Below are positions 26,393-34,856 of a stretch of DNA of 54,687 bases, piece by piece. Source of the DNA: an uncultured Pelagibacteraceae bacterium (GTDB taxonomy: Bacteria; Pseudomonadota; Alphaproteobacteria; Pelagibacterales; Pelagibacteraceae); the NCBI GenBank assembly GCA_902601785.1, contig CACKOH010000001.1, positions 1 to 54,687 of the forward strand, written 5' to 3'. Every line of letters starts with the position of its first letter. Positions within the stretch are counted from its first letter, which is position 1. A program made the translations under genes and the position numbers. The notes below the pieces were generated by a model. The model ran no database searches, had not been told where the DNA came from, and saw only the letters and a program-made list of their open reading frames with translations.

Positions 26393-27537
26393 TATTTTTC
26401 CACGATTGCGATTTTAGCGTTATACCAATTCATAAAAAATGAAATTGATAAACTTAAAGTTAAATATGTAAGCATTGTAATTGAAACAATCTCAATTGCC
26501 TTTCCTGTTTGCATCAATGCTGTACCAGCAAAAACCAAAACTAAATCAGGATATGCTATAGCAGCAGCTAATGATGAGTTTTTGGTTAAGTTTAAGTATT
26601 GATTAGTTGTTGGTGGAATTATTATCCTTAGTGCTTGAGGCATAATAATTAAATTTAAAACTTGTTTTCTATTTAAACCAATAGATGCGGCTGCTTCTCT
26701 TTGACCTTTTCCAACACCCTGAATACCCGCTCTTACACATTCAGCGACAAATGTTGCTGTATAAAGTGATAAAGCTATAACTAATGACAATAGTTCAGGC
26801 GGTATACTTAAACCACCTTCAAACTTAAATGATGTTTTTGCCAACTGTTTAAGTTCAGGTGTTTCATACCCTACACTAACTCCACCAAACAAAAATGTTA
26901 GAAGGGGTAATATAAAAAGAATAGCTATTGAAATATTTAAAACAGGTAAGTGTTTACCTTGGTTTTCTCTAAGTTTTTTAGCATGAGTTCTTACAAATAC
27001 TATTGCAACTATTGCAGCAATAACTGAATAAATAAAAATATCTAAATTTTCCCAAATCAAAGATGGTGTATAAAAACCTTTAATTGTTAAATATGATGCA
27101 CCAAAAATAGCTTCGGCATCTTGAGGTAATGGTAATGCTCTCAATGCTGCATAATACCAAAAGAAAATTTGTAAAAGTAGAGGTATGTTTCTAAAAAATT
27201 CAACATACCAGGCTGCTGTAGTTCTAATTAAGTAATTTGGTGAAAGTCTTGCAATACCAATTATAACTCCGATAATAGTACATATAATAATTCCTAAAAC
27301 CGAAACTAAAAGTGTATTTAAAAGACCTACTAGATATGCTCTCCCATAACTGTCTGAACCACTGTACTCGATTAATGAAAACTGTACATCAAATGAAGAC
27401 TCCTGAGTAAGAAATCCATATCCAAAGTCTATCCCTCTATTTTCCATATTAAGCTGAGCATTCATTGTAAAAAAACCAAAGATGAGAACTACAACAAATA
27501 AGGTTGCTAGTTGAGGAAGAATTTTTTTAAGCTTCAT
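26392..27537 (-). CDS. aapQ: General L-amino acid ABC transporter permease (AapQ type)
   Basis: Second membrane subunit of the amino-acid importer. The 381-aa protein has about eight helices, AYLVGLLNTLLVSVLGIIICTIIGVIIGIARLSPN (about residues 67-101), EFFRNIPLLLQIFFWYYA, and the coupling loop CVRAGIQGVGKGQREAAASIGLNR (about 267-290). It lies 74 bases after aapJ with a hairpin terminator between, so it is likely expressed at a lower level than the binding protein. Confidence 0.95.
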   Translation of the reverse strand: MKLKKILPQLATLFVVVLIFGFFTMNAQLNMENRGIDFGYGFLTQESSFDVQFSLIEYSGSDSYGRAYLVGLLNTLLVSVLGIIICTIIGVIIGIARLSPNYLIRTTAAWYVEFFRNIPLLLQIFFWYYAALRALPLPQDAEAIFGASYLTIKGFYTPSLIWENLDIFIYSVIAAIVAIVFVRTHAKKLRENQGKHLPVLNISIAILFILPLLTFLFGGVSVGYETPELKQLAKTSFKFEGGLSIPPELLSLVIALSLYTATFVAECVRAGIQGVGKGQREAAASIGLNRKQVLNLIIMPQALRIIIPPTTNQYLNLTKNSSLAAAIAYPDLVLVFAGTALMQTGKAIEIVSITMLTYLTLSLSISFFMNWYNAKIAIVEK

Positions 27538-27560
27538 TAAAAGCGAATATATTTAATATT

Positions 27561-27592
27561 AAAAAAAGGGCTAGATAAATCTAGCCCTTTTT
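27561..27592 (-). terminator. Hairpin terminator between aapJ and aapQ
   Basis: GGGCTAGA-TAAA-TCTAGCCC (27568-27587) forms a perfect 8-bp stem, extended by five A-T pairs, with a run of seven T on the minus strand directly after it. This is a textbook intrinsic terminator. Its place after the binding-protein gene and before the permeases suggests partial termination, giving more AapJ than permease. Confidence 0.9.
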
Positions 27593-27611
27593 AAAATTGT
27601 TTTAATTACAA

Positions 27612-28652
27612 TTATCTTGCAGGTGGAACGTATAAAATTCCGCCTTTAGTCCATAACTCGTTTGGACCTCTGTCTGGTAAAATTCCAGTATCAGCTATAT
27701 TTCTTTTATAACTTTCACCATAGTTACCAACCTGAGTGATAATTCTGTAACTCCAGTCATTATCAAGACCGAATGCAGCACCTAATTCACCTTCAGAACC
27801 AACTAATCTTTTGATTGCTGGATTATCTGAAGTTTTCATCATGTCAGCATTGCCTGAAGTAATTCCATACTCCTCAGCTTCGATCATAGTATTTAAAGAC
27901 CATCTTACGATATCTTCCCATACTGAGTCACCTTGTCTAACAACAGGGCCTAATGGCTCTTTTGAAATAGTTTCAGGTAACACGATGTGCTCATCTGGAT
28001 TAGACATTTTAGTTCTTTGTGCAGCTAAACCTGATTTATCAGTAGTGTAAGTATCACATCTACCAGCATCATAAGCAGCTACGACTTCATCAGCTTTTTC
28101 AAAAGCCACTGGCTCATAAGAAATTCCTCTAGAATTAAAGAAGTCTCTCATGTTTAACTCTGTTGTTGTACCAATATTTGTACAAGCTGAGATACCATTT
28201 TTGAATTGGTCTGTTGAAGTGATACCAGAGCTTTTTCTAACCATAAACCCTTGACCATCGTAGAAGTTTACTCCAACGAAAGTAAGTCCGATATCAGCAT
28301 CTCTAGAAAGAGTCCAAGTTGTGTTTCTTGATAAGATATCAATCTCACCAGAAGTTAAAGCTGTAAATCTTTCTTTAGCACTTAGTGGTGTGTATTTTAC
28401 TTTACTTGCATCACCTAGTACCGCAGCAGCTACTGCTCTACATACATCAACGTCAACACCAGTCCAATTTCCTGCAGCGTCAGCATTAGAAAATCCTGGA
28501 AGACCTTGAGATACTCCACATCTTACAAAACCCTTTTTTTGAGTGTTTTTAAGTGTCTTAGATTTTTTAGCAGCCATAGTTTCTGTTGTAAAAGTAAACA
28601 ACACAGCAACCATTGCTACTAAAGAAGTTAATTGTTTTAAGTGTTTAAACAT
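27612..28652 (-). CDS. aapJ: General L-amino acid ABC transporter substrate-binding protein
   Basis: Periplasmic receptor of the amino-acid importer. The 346-aa protein has a signal peptide (about residues 1-27, ending TMA-A), then family motifs GFVRCGVSQGLPGFS, GVDVDVCRAVAAAVLGD, RFTALTSGEIDILSRNTTWTLSRD (about 107-130) and a C-terminal NYGESYKRN. A good ribosome binding site (AAGGAAG) precedes the ATG. Two adjacent inverted repeats lie in the leader. In SAR11-type cells such binding proteins are among the most abundant proteins; that is background knowledge, not visible here. Confidence 0.96.
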   Translation of the reverse strand: MFKHLKQLTSLVAMVAVLFTFTTETMAAKKSKTLKNTQKKGFVRCGVSQGLPGFSNADAAGNWTGVDVDVCRAVAAAVLGDASKVKYTPLSAKERFTALTSGEIDILSRNTTWTLSRDADIGLTFVGVNFYDGQGFMVRKSSGITSTDQFKNGISACTNIGTTTELNMRDFFNSRGISYEPVAFEKADEVVAAYDAGRCDTYTTDKSGLAAQRTKMSNPDEHIVLPETISKEPLGPVVRQGDSVWEDIVRWSLNTMIEAEEYGITSGNADMMKTSDNPAIKRLVGSEGELGAAFGLDNDWSYRIITQVGNYGESYKRNIADTGILPDRGPNELWTKGGILYVPPAR

Positions 28653-28670
28653 TATTCTTCCTTTTGTTTT

Positions 28671-28707
28671 TTATTTGTTAACAAATAATTCAAAATTACT
28701 TTTGAAT
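28671..28707. promoter_or_regulatory. Two adjoining inverted repeats in the aapJ leader
   Basis: TTATTTGTTAACAAATAA (28671-28688) is a perfect 18-base palindrome. It is followed directly by ATTCAAAA-TTAC-TTTTGAAT (28688-28707), an 8-bp inverted repeat with a four-base spacer; the two share one A. They end 18 bases before the aapJ ATG. Further upstream on the minus strand TTGATG and TTAAAT, 17 bases apart, could be the promoter. The repeats may be a regulator site or fold in the mRNA leader; which is not known. Confidence 0.5.
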
Positions 28708-28782
28708 ATTCATAATTTAAGCATGTTAAATATTTACCATCAAGATAAATTTCTGCATAATTATGACCTAAAATGAACAAGA

Positions 28783-28859
28783 TGGCGCGCCCTGGAGGAT
28801 TCGAACCTCCGACCCTCGGTTTAGAAAACCGATGCTCTATCCAGCTGAGCTAAGGGCGC
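28783..28859 (-). tRNA. tRNA-Arg (TCT)
   Basis: Read on the minus strand: acceptor GCGCCCT pairs with AGGGCGC, D arm TAGCTCAGCTGGATAGAGC, anticodon stem TCGGT/ACCGA around loop TTTCTAA with anticodon TCT, T arm GGTTCGAATCC, discriminator G and encoded CCA. It reads AGA codons, which are frequent in this A+T-rich DNA. Confidence 0.97.
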
Positions 28860-28890
28860 TCAAATATTATCTTACTGTTATAATACTAAA

Positions 28891-30297
28891 TTAATATTTA
28901 AAAAGAAATTTTTTAGCTATTAATAACAAAGATAAAAATTCAACCCTTCCTATAATCATAAAAACAATGAGAAAATATTTAGTTAAAAAATGTAAGTTTT
29001 GAAAGTCAAAATCACTAATTCCATAAGCAGAAGAATTTACAGTATTCATTAAAGTTAATACCGCCAATTTAAATGAATTTTCAAACTCAATATTACTCAA
29101 TGACAATAAAACTGTTAAAGAGAAAAGAGAAATAACAAATATTAAAACAGTTAAGAAATATTTATTAATATCAGCTGTATCAAAATTGATTTTAGAAAAA
29201 ATAAGTTTATTCATAAATACTTTATTAGGTTTACTAAAAGAAAGAATTTGATTGATTGAATATTTAGAAAGAGAATAAATTTTTAAAAACCTTAATCCTG
29301 AACTGGTAGAGAAAAAAGAACCTCCAACTATTACTAATATTAAATAGATTAGGTTTAAATTTTTTTGCTCTACTTCTAGTGATAAACCAATATTCGAAAT
29401 ACTACTAACTAAATTTAAGAAGTTAAATGAAAAATTTTTATCATAACTAAAAAAAATAAAAAAAAAGCTTACCAATAATAAAAAATATAAAAATAAATGA
29501 ATATCCTCATAAAAAAAATTAATATTTTTTTTTCTTAAGAAAATTAAATTATAAATAAAAAAAATACTAAAGAAAGATATCAACATTAAAAGTGAGAAAA
29601 CAATTATTTGTGTATTTGTCAAAAGTATTGTTGAAAGTGCATTATCAGGTAAAAAACCTCCAGAGGAAATAGCTGTCATTGCTAAATTAAGCGAATTAAA
29701 TGTTCTAATACCAAAAATATTAAGAATTATAAAAATTAAAATTGTTAAACTTGAGTACAAAAGAAAAATTTTTATAGTTTGCTTTAAAATCTCAGAACTA
29801 CTGAAAGATAAAAAATTTGTTAATGATTTTTTTAAACTTTCATCGTAAATATCGATTAGAAAGATTATCGAAAACAAAAAGTATAATCCACCAATCCATT
29901 GAGTTGAGGATCTCCATAATATTAAACCTTGGTCTATATTTTTGATGTTATCAAAAATACTAAAACCAGTTGAAGTAAAACCAGATACAGATTCAAAAAT
30001 AGCGTTTAAAAAAGTTAAATTATAAATACTTAAATAAAATGGAATACATAAAACTAAAGGTATTAATATATATCCAAGTAGTACAGTTAAAATCTTCTCA
30101 AAAATTGAAGGTTTTTTTAAACTTGATTTTAAGTAATAAAAAAAAATTCCTATTAGACCTGAGATTAATAAACTTACGTAATAAGTATTTAGGTTAAGAT
30201 ATAAATTAAAATAATAAGAATAAATTATATTAAAAAATGAAAGTATTGAGACAAGTATAAAAAAAAAACTTAAATATTTAACTCTAAATAATGACAT
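28891..30297 (-). CDS. trkH: Potassium uptake channel subunit TrkH
   Basis: Membrane component of the Trk K+ uptake system, gated by TrkA. The 468-aa protein has about ten membrane helices and recognisable selectivity-filter segments of the TrkH/KtrB family: SVSGFTSTGFSIFD (about residues 103-116), TAISSGGFLPD (about 208-218), SSISNIGLSL and NTVNSSAYG. The TQWIGGLYFL segment is also typical. It is Phe/Ile/Leu-rich in line with the A+T bias. It starts 4 bases after the trkA stop and is the last gene of ntrY-ntrX-trkA-trkH. Confidence 0.93.
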   Translation of the reverse strand: MSLFRVKYLSFFFILVSILSFFNIIYSYYFNLYLNLNTYYVSLLISGLIGIFFYYLKSSLKKPSIFEKILTVLLGYILIPLVLCIPFYLSIYNLTFLNAIFESVSGFTSTGFSIFDNIKNIDQGLILWRSSTQWIGGLYFLFSIIFLIDIYDESLKKSLTNFLSFSSSEILKQTIKIFLLYSSLTILIFIILNIFGIRTFNSLNLAMTAISSGGFLPDNALSTILLTNTQIIVFSLLMLISFFSIFFIYNLIFLRKKNINFFYEDIHLFLYFLLLVSFFFIFFSYDKNFSFNFLNLVSSISNIGLSLEVEQKNLNLIYLILVIVGGSFFSTSSGLRFLKIYSLSKYSINQILSFSKPNKVFMNKLIFSKINFDTADINKYFLTVLIFVISLFSLTVLLSLSNIEFENSFKLAVLTLMNTVNSSAYGISDFDFQNLHFLTKYFLIVFMIIGRVEFLSLLLIAKKFLFKY

Positions 30298-30301
30298 TTA
30301 A

Positions 30302-31693
30302 TTAGATCGAACTAATTCTAAAAATATTTTCTACTACTGAAATTGAGTCTTTATTTGCCAAAAACACGACCTTATCTTCTTTTAAAAAAATAAAGTCTGA
30401 TCGAGGGATTATTATCTTATCTCCTCTTAAAACTGCACCAATTCTAACCTCCTCAGGTAAATTTGAATTCTTTAATTCTTTATTTATCAACTCCGAGGTC
30501 TCGATAATTTCAGCTTCAATTACTTCATATTCACCATTCATAATTGTGTAAGCTGTTTCTATGGTACCTTTATGCACATGTTTTAATATGCTTGAAACTG
30601 TATTCATTCTTGGATCTATTAAATCATCAATTTTAAGCGAGTCCTGTAGCAAAGAATAATTAGGTTTATTAACTAATGCCATGGTTCTTTTATCCTCAAT
30701 TTCTTTTTCATCTTTAGCGAATTTTTCAACAAGTACACTAACCATTAAATTATCTTCATCATCATTGGTTAAAGCAAGAACAGTTTCGGCTTCTTCTAAA
30801 TTAGCTTCAGCTAACACTTCTTCATCTAAGCCGTTGCCATTAATCACTATGGTATTATTTAATTCTGATGCAAGGAATTCTGCTCTCTCTTTATCTTTTT
30901 CAACAATTTTAACTCTCGCAGCATCTAACGTTTCCTCAATATTTTTTGCAAGATTAAAACCGATATTACCACCTCCAACAATTAGAATTTTTTTAGAAAC
31001 TTTTTCTGTGTGGCCAAAAGCTTCAAGCGTTTCAGCAGTTTGTGAAGAGTTAATAATTACATAAATTTTGTCATTTTTTTTAATATCATCCTCTTTTTTT
31101 GGAATTATAAATTTATCATCTCTTATAATTCCAATTACATTTGCATCTAAATTAGGATATTTTTTTGTTAAATCTTTAAGCTTAATATTGATTAGGCTGC
31201 AGCCGTCATTGATAAGTATTTCTAACAAGCGTATTTTATTATCTGCAAAAGGAACACTGTCTAAAGCTCCTGGAGCCTCCAATTTTCTTTGAATTGATTT
31301 TGCAATTTCAAGCTCTGGAGAGATAATCACATCAATTGGTAGGTTTTCTTTATTATAAACAGTTGTAAATTTAGGATTTAGATAATCTTGTGATCTTATT
31401 CTTGCAATTTTTTTTGGAATATTAAATATGGAAAATGCTATTTGACATATAACCATATTAATTTCATCATTTCTTGTAACAGCAATAATCATATCAGTTT
31501 CTGCTGCATTAGCTTTCTCAAGTATTGATGGATAAGTTGCCTTACCAACGATTGCTTTAACATCCAAAGCATCATCAATTTTTTGTATGTCTTCACTTGA
31601 TGTATCTATAACAGTTATGGAATGCCCTTGTTCGCTTAATTGTTTGGCGATTGTGAACCCCACTCTTCCTGCGCCACAGATAATTATATTCAT
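30302..31693 (-). CDS. trkA: Trk potassium system regulatory subunit TrkA
   Basis: Cytosolic NAD(H)-binding gate of the Trk channel. The 463-aa protein consists of two RCK units. Each has a Rossmann nucleotide-binding motif: MNIIICGAGRVGFTIAKQLSEQGH (residues 1-24) and ILIVGGGNIGFNLAKNIE (about 235-252). Each is followed by a TrkA-C domain. Its first base overlaps the ntrX stop and trkH follows after 4 bases. The ntrX-trkA linkage is conserved in many Alphaproteobacteria. Confidence 0.97.
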   Translation of the reverse strand: MNIIICGAGRVGFTIAKQLSEQGHSITVIDTSSEDIQKIDDALDVKAIVGKATYPSILEKANAAETDMIIAVTRNDEINMVICQIAFSIFNIPKKIARIRSQDYLNPKFTTVYNKENLPIDVIISPELEIAKSIQRKLEAPGALDSVPFADNKIRLLEILINDGCSLINIKLKDLTKKYPNLDANVIGIIRDDKFIIPKKEDDIKKNDKIYVIINSSQTAETLEAFGHTEKVSKKILIVGGGNIGFNLAKNIEETLDAARVKIVEKDKERAEFLASELNNTIVINGNGLDEEVLAEANLEEAETVLALTNDDEDNLMVSVLVEKFAKDEKEIEDKRTMALVNKPNYSLLQDSLKIDDLIDPRMNTVSSILKHVHKGTIETAYTIMNGEYEVIEAEIIETSELINKELKNSNLPEEVRIGAVLRGDKIIIPRSDFIFLKEDKVVFLANKDSISVVENIFRISSI

Positions 31694-33048
31694 TAATTAA
31701 ATTCTTTGATTCCTAAGCCTTTTAGTTTTCTATGTAGGGCGCTACGCTCCATACCCACAAAGCTTGCTGTTTTTGAAATATTTCCATTAAATTTTTTTAA
31801 TTGGATAGTTAAATACTCTTTTTCAAACTTTTCTCTAGCCTCTTTTAATGGCACAGATAGGCTATTTTCAGTAATATCATCATCAAAATTATTATTTTTT
31901 AGGGACTCTTTAATAATATTTGAAATTTTATCTTTTGAATCTGGTTGCAATATGGCTATTCTTTCAATTAAATTTCTTAGTTCTCTTACGTTACCGTGCC
32001 AATTATGATTTAAAATATAACTATTATTTTCATCTATATTTAATTCTTTAATATTATAATTTTCAGATATCTTTTTTGAAAAATAATTTATCAAAAGTGG
32101 AATATCAGAAATTCTTTGATTTAAAGGTTCAACATTAATTTCAAATACATTAATTCTATGAAACAAATCTTCTCTAAAATTACCTATTTCTATTTCTTTT
32201 TTTAGGTCTTTACTTGAAGAACATATTAACCTCACATCAACAGTAACATCATTGCTCCCATTTACTCTTTTAAATTTCTGATCAGTTAAAACTCGAAGTA
32301 TCTTTGATTGAATATCTAATGGAATTTCTGAAATTTGATCAATTAAAAGTGCACCACCATTAGCCTTCTCTAATGCTCCATACGATATAGATCCGTTTTC
32401 TTTTTCTTCACCAAATAACTCTAGCTCATATTTATTAGAGTCTAACAGAGCACCATTTAGTATTACAAAAGGATTTTTAGCTCTTTTTGAATTTTTATGA
32501 ATTTTTCTAGCTATCAATTCTTTACCTGATCCTGAAGGGCCGTTTATAAATACTCTACTCTCAGTAATAGATATTTTTTTAATCTGATCTTTTATATTTG
32601 TTATATTTTTACTGTTTCCTATAATTTCGTAAGATGAAAAAAGTTTGTTTTCATATTCTTTGTTCTCTTTTTTGAGATTATAATTTTCTACAGCTCTTTT
32701 AACAAAATTTAGTAATCTTTCACGATCGAATGGTTTTTCAATAAATTCAAACGCACCTTTGTGTAAAGACTTAACTGCCATTTCAATATTAGCATGTCCA
32801 GAAATTATAATTACTGGAACATCCTTATTCTTTGACTTAATGTGAGAAAGTAGCTCTAAACCGTCATTATCTCCTTTGTCTAACTTGACATCTAATATAG
32901 CGACATCAGGTAATTTTTTGTCAATCTCAGATAGGGCTTGATTGTAATTAGCCGCTAATCTAGTTTTATAACCTGAGTCTAATATTAGTTCGTTAATAAT
33001 ATTCCTTATATCTGCATTATCATCAACAATTAGGATTTCACTACTCAT
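31693..33048 (-). CDS. ntrX: Response regulator NtrX, with degenerate AAA+ domain
   Basis: Transcription regulator that receives phosphate from NtrY; in relatives it links nitrogen, redox and envelope control. The 451-aa protein has a receiver domain (residues 1-120, phospho-acceptor D53, K105), a central AAA+ domain with Walker A GPSGSGKE (170-177), and a Fis-type helix-turn-helix (about 405-447, with NGNISKTASFVGMERSALHRKL). The sigma-54 contact loop GAFTGA is missing: the region reads GEEKENGSISYGALEKA (213-229). Walker B is LLIDQ (234-238), with Gln where a catalytic Glu is expected. It therefore probably does not activate sigma-54 and may not hydrolyse ATP. Confidence 0.92.
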   Translation of the reverse strand: MSSEILIVDDNADIRNIINELILDSGYKTRLAANYNQALSEIDKKLPDVAILDVKLDKGDNDGLELLSHIKSKNKDVPVIIISGHANIEMAVKSLHKGAFEFIEKPFDRERLLNFVKRAVENYNLKKENKEYENKLFSSYEIIGNSKNITNIKDQIKKISITESRVFINGPSGSGKELIARKIHKNSKRAKNPFVILNGALLDSNKYELELFGEEKENGSISYGALEKANGGALLIDQISEIPLDIQSKILRVLTDQKFKRVNGSNDVTVDVRLICSSSKDLKKEIEIGNFREDLFHRINVFEINVEPLNQRISDIPLLINYFSKKISENYNIKELNIDENNSYILNHNWHGNVRELRNLIERIAILQPDSKDKISNIIKESLKNNNFDDDITENSLSVPLKEAREKFEKEYLTIQLKKFNGNISKTASFVGMERSALHRKLKGLGIKEFN

Positions 33049-33049
33049 A

Positions 33050-34831
33050 TTATTTTATAAAATTAATTTTAATTGTTGCTCCACTATCTTTTGGTATGAA
33101 TTCAATTTTACCATTATGATCATTTATAATTTTATTTACTATTGATAATCCTAAACCAGTACCATTTTTTTTGGTTGTAAAGTAAGGATTTAAAATATCT
33201 TTAATATTTTCATTAAGTTTTTCAAATCCTACGCCATTATCAGCAATAACTAGATTTATGTGGTCATCACTCTCTGTAAGTTCAATGGTGATTTTTTTAT
33301 TGAAATTACTTCCATTTTCAGCTTTTTGTTGAATACTTTCTATTGAGTTTTTAATTAAATTTAAAAATACTCTACTTATTTGTTCTCTATCACTATTTAA
33401 GATGATTTTATCTGCGTTGCTAGATAAATCTATTTTAATTGAACTATCTAATTCCTTTAATAATTTAATATTCTCTTTAAGTAAAATTACTATGTTGTTT
33501 TCTCTTAATGTAGGCTTTGGCATCCTTGCAAAATCAGAAAATTCATTTGCAAGTTTGCCAATTTGCTTAATCTGATTATTAATTATTTTTAAATTTTCTT
33601 TAAAATTCTCTGATTCTTTTTCTTGTAATAAATTTGAATATTTTTCATTTAATCTATCAATTGTTAATTGAATTGGTGTAAGAGGATTTCTTATTTCATG
33701 AGCTAATTTCCTTGCTATACTACTCCATGCTTCATGTCTTTCATTAATAATTAGTTTTTCCTGCTGACTTTTAAGTCGATCAATCATTAAATTAAAATTT
33801 TTATTTAATATCTCTAAATCCTTATCAGTTTTTACCTCTGGAACTTTTGCATCAAAATTTCCTTCACCAATTGAAGTTGAGGCGTAGATTAAATTATTAA
33901 TAGATCTAAAAAATCTTGATGAAAATCTAATAGCTATTGATATAGATACAAACAATAAAACACTCACAACTATAATGTATATGATTGCAAAAGATATTTT
34001 TATACCAGTGCTTTTTTCTTCTACTGTATAATAAAAATTAATTGCTTCCTGTGACTCATTTAAATAATTTGAAATTTCTTTATCCAAATATTTTACAACA
34101 TAAAGAAATCTGTCATTAAAATTTTGTAGCCTCATTATTGCTGCAGAAATATTTTCTGGAGCATTAATTATTTTTAAAGGTCTATCGTCATCCAAAACCA
34201 AATTAAGAGCTTTATCAACAGGAGGTACGAAAAACTGATTATTACTTAGTGTTGTAAATAAGAGTTTTTTATTTACATCAATTATATGAATTTCATCCAC
34301 ATCTCTTATTAATTTTTGAGTGCTTAAAAAACGTTTATATTCTTTTACATTATCATTTAAAAATTTTTTACTCTTATTTGTATCAAAAGCAATTAGTACA
34401 ATATCTGATTGAATTTTATTTCTTATTTCATTTACATAGCTTCTTGCTAGCTCATAGGAATTATTGACCACTGTAGTTACTTTTTTGTCAAAATATTTTT
34501 CAAGTGCAAAAGAAAATAGAAATAATGAAAAAATTGAAATTAAAACAGAGGGTATTAGTGTAAATAAAGCAAAGTAAGTAATATATTTTTTATTCGATTT
34601 TAAACCATCTTTATCAACATCATTTTTAATTGCTTTTTGAATTTCTGTAAAAATAAATAAGAATAGAGAAATTAATAAAATAATATTAAGGATTAATAAA
34701 TACTGTAAATTCTGATCATTTAATTCAATAAAGCCTTTGTCGATGAAAGTCAAAAAGGTTAAAAAACCTATCGATAATGTGATAGTAAATAATATTATTA
34801 GGTATATGTTTTTTTTAATAAATTCTGACAT
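33050..34831 (-). CDS. ntrY: Sensor histidine kinase NtrY (reduced, no PAS domain)
   Basis: Membrane sensor kinase paired with NtrX. The 593-aa protein has three N-terminal membrane segments (about residues 10-28, 43-62, 84-110), a periplasmic or sensor region (about 111-275), a fourth membrane segment (280-301), HAMP (about 303-355), HisKA with H378 in ARKLAHEIRNPLTPIQ, and a HATPase domain with NLIKNSIESI, ADNGVGFE and GTGLGLSIV. Classical NtrY is over 700 residues with a PAS domain between HAMP and HisKA; here only about ten residues separate them. It ends 2 bases before ntrX and faces ispDF. Confidence 0.93.
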   Translation of the reverse strand: MSEFIKKNIYLIILFTITLSIGFLTFLTFIDKGFIELNDQNLQYLLILNIILLISLFLFIFTEIQKAIKNDVDKDGLKSNKKYITYFALFTLIPSVLISIFSLFLFSFALEKYFDKKVTTVVNNSYELARSYVNEIRNKIQSDIVLIAFDTNKSKKFLNDNVKEYKRFLSTQKLIRDVDEIHIIDVNKKLLFTTLSNNQFFVPPVDKALNLVLDDDRPLKIINAPENISAAIMRLQNFNDRFLYVVKYLDKEISNYLNESQEAINFYYTVEEKSTGIKISFAIIYIIVVSVLLFVSISIAIRFSSRFFRSINNLIYASTSIGEGNFDAKVPEVKTDKDLEILNKNFNLMIDRLKSQQEKLIINERHEAWSSIARKLAHEIRNPLTPIQLTIDRLNEKYSNLLQEKESENFKENLKIINNQIKQIGKLANEFSDFARMPKPTLRENNIVILLKENIKLLKELDSSIKIDLSSNADKIILNSDREQISRVFLNLIKNSIESIQQKAENGSNFNKKITIELTESDDHINLVIADNGVGFEKLNENIKDILNPYFTTKKNGTGLGLSIVNKIINDHNGKIEFIPKDSGATIKINFIK

Positions 34832-34856
34832 TTGAGTAAAAAATTAGCACTATATA

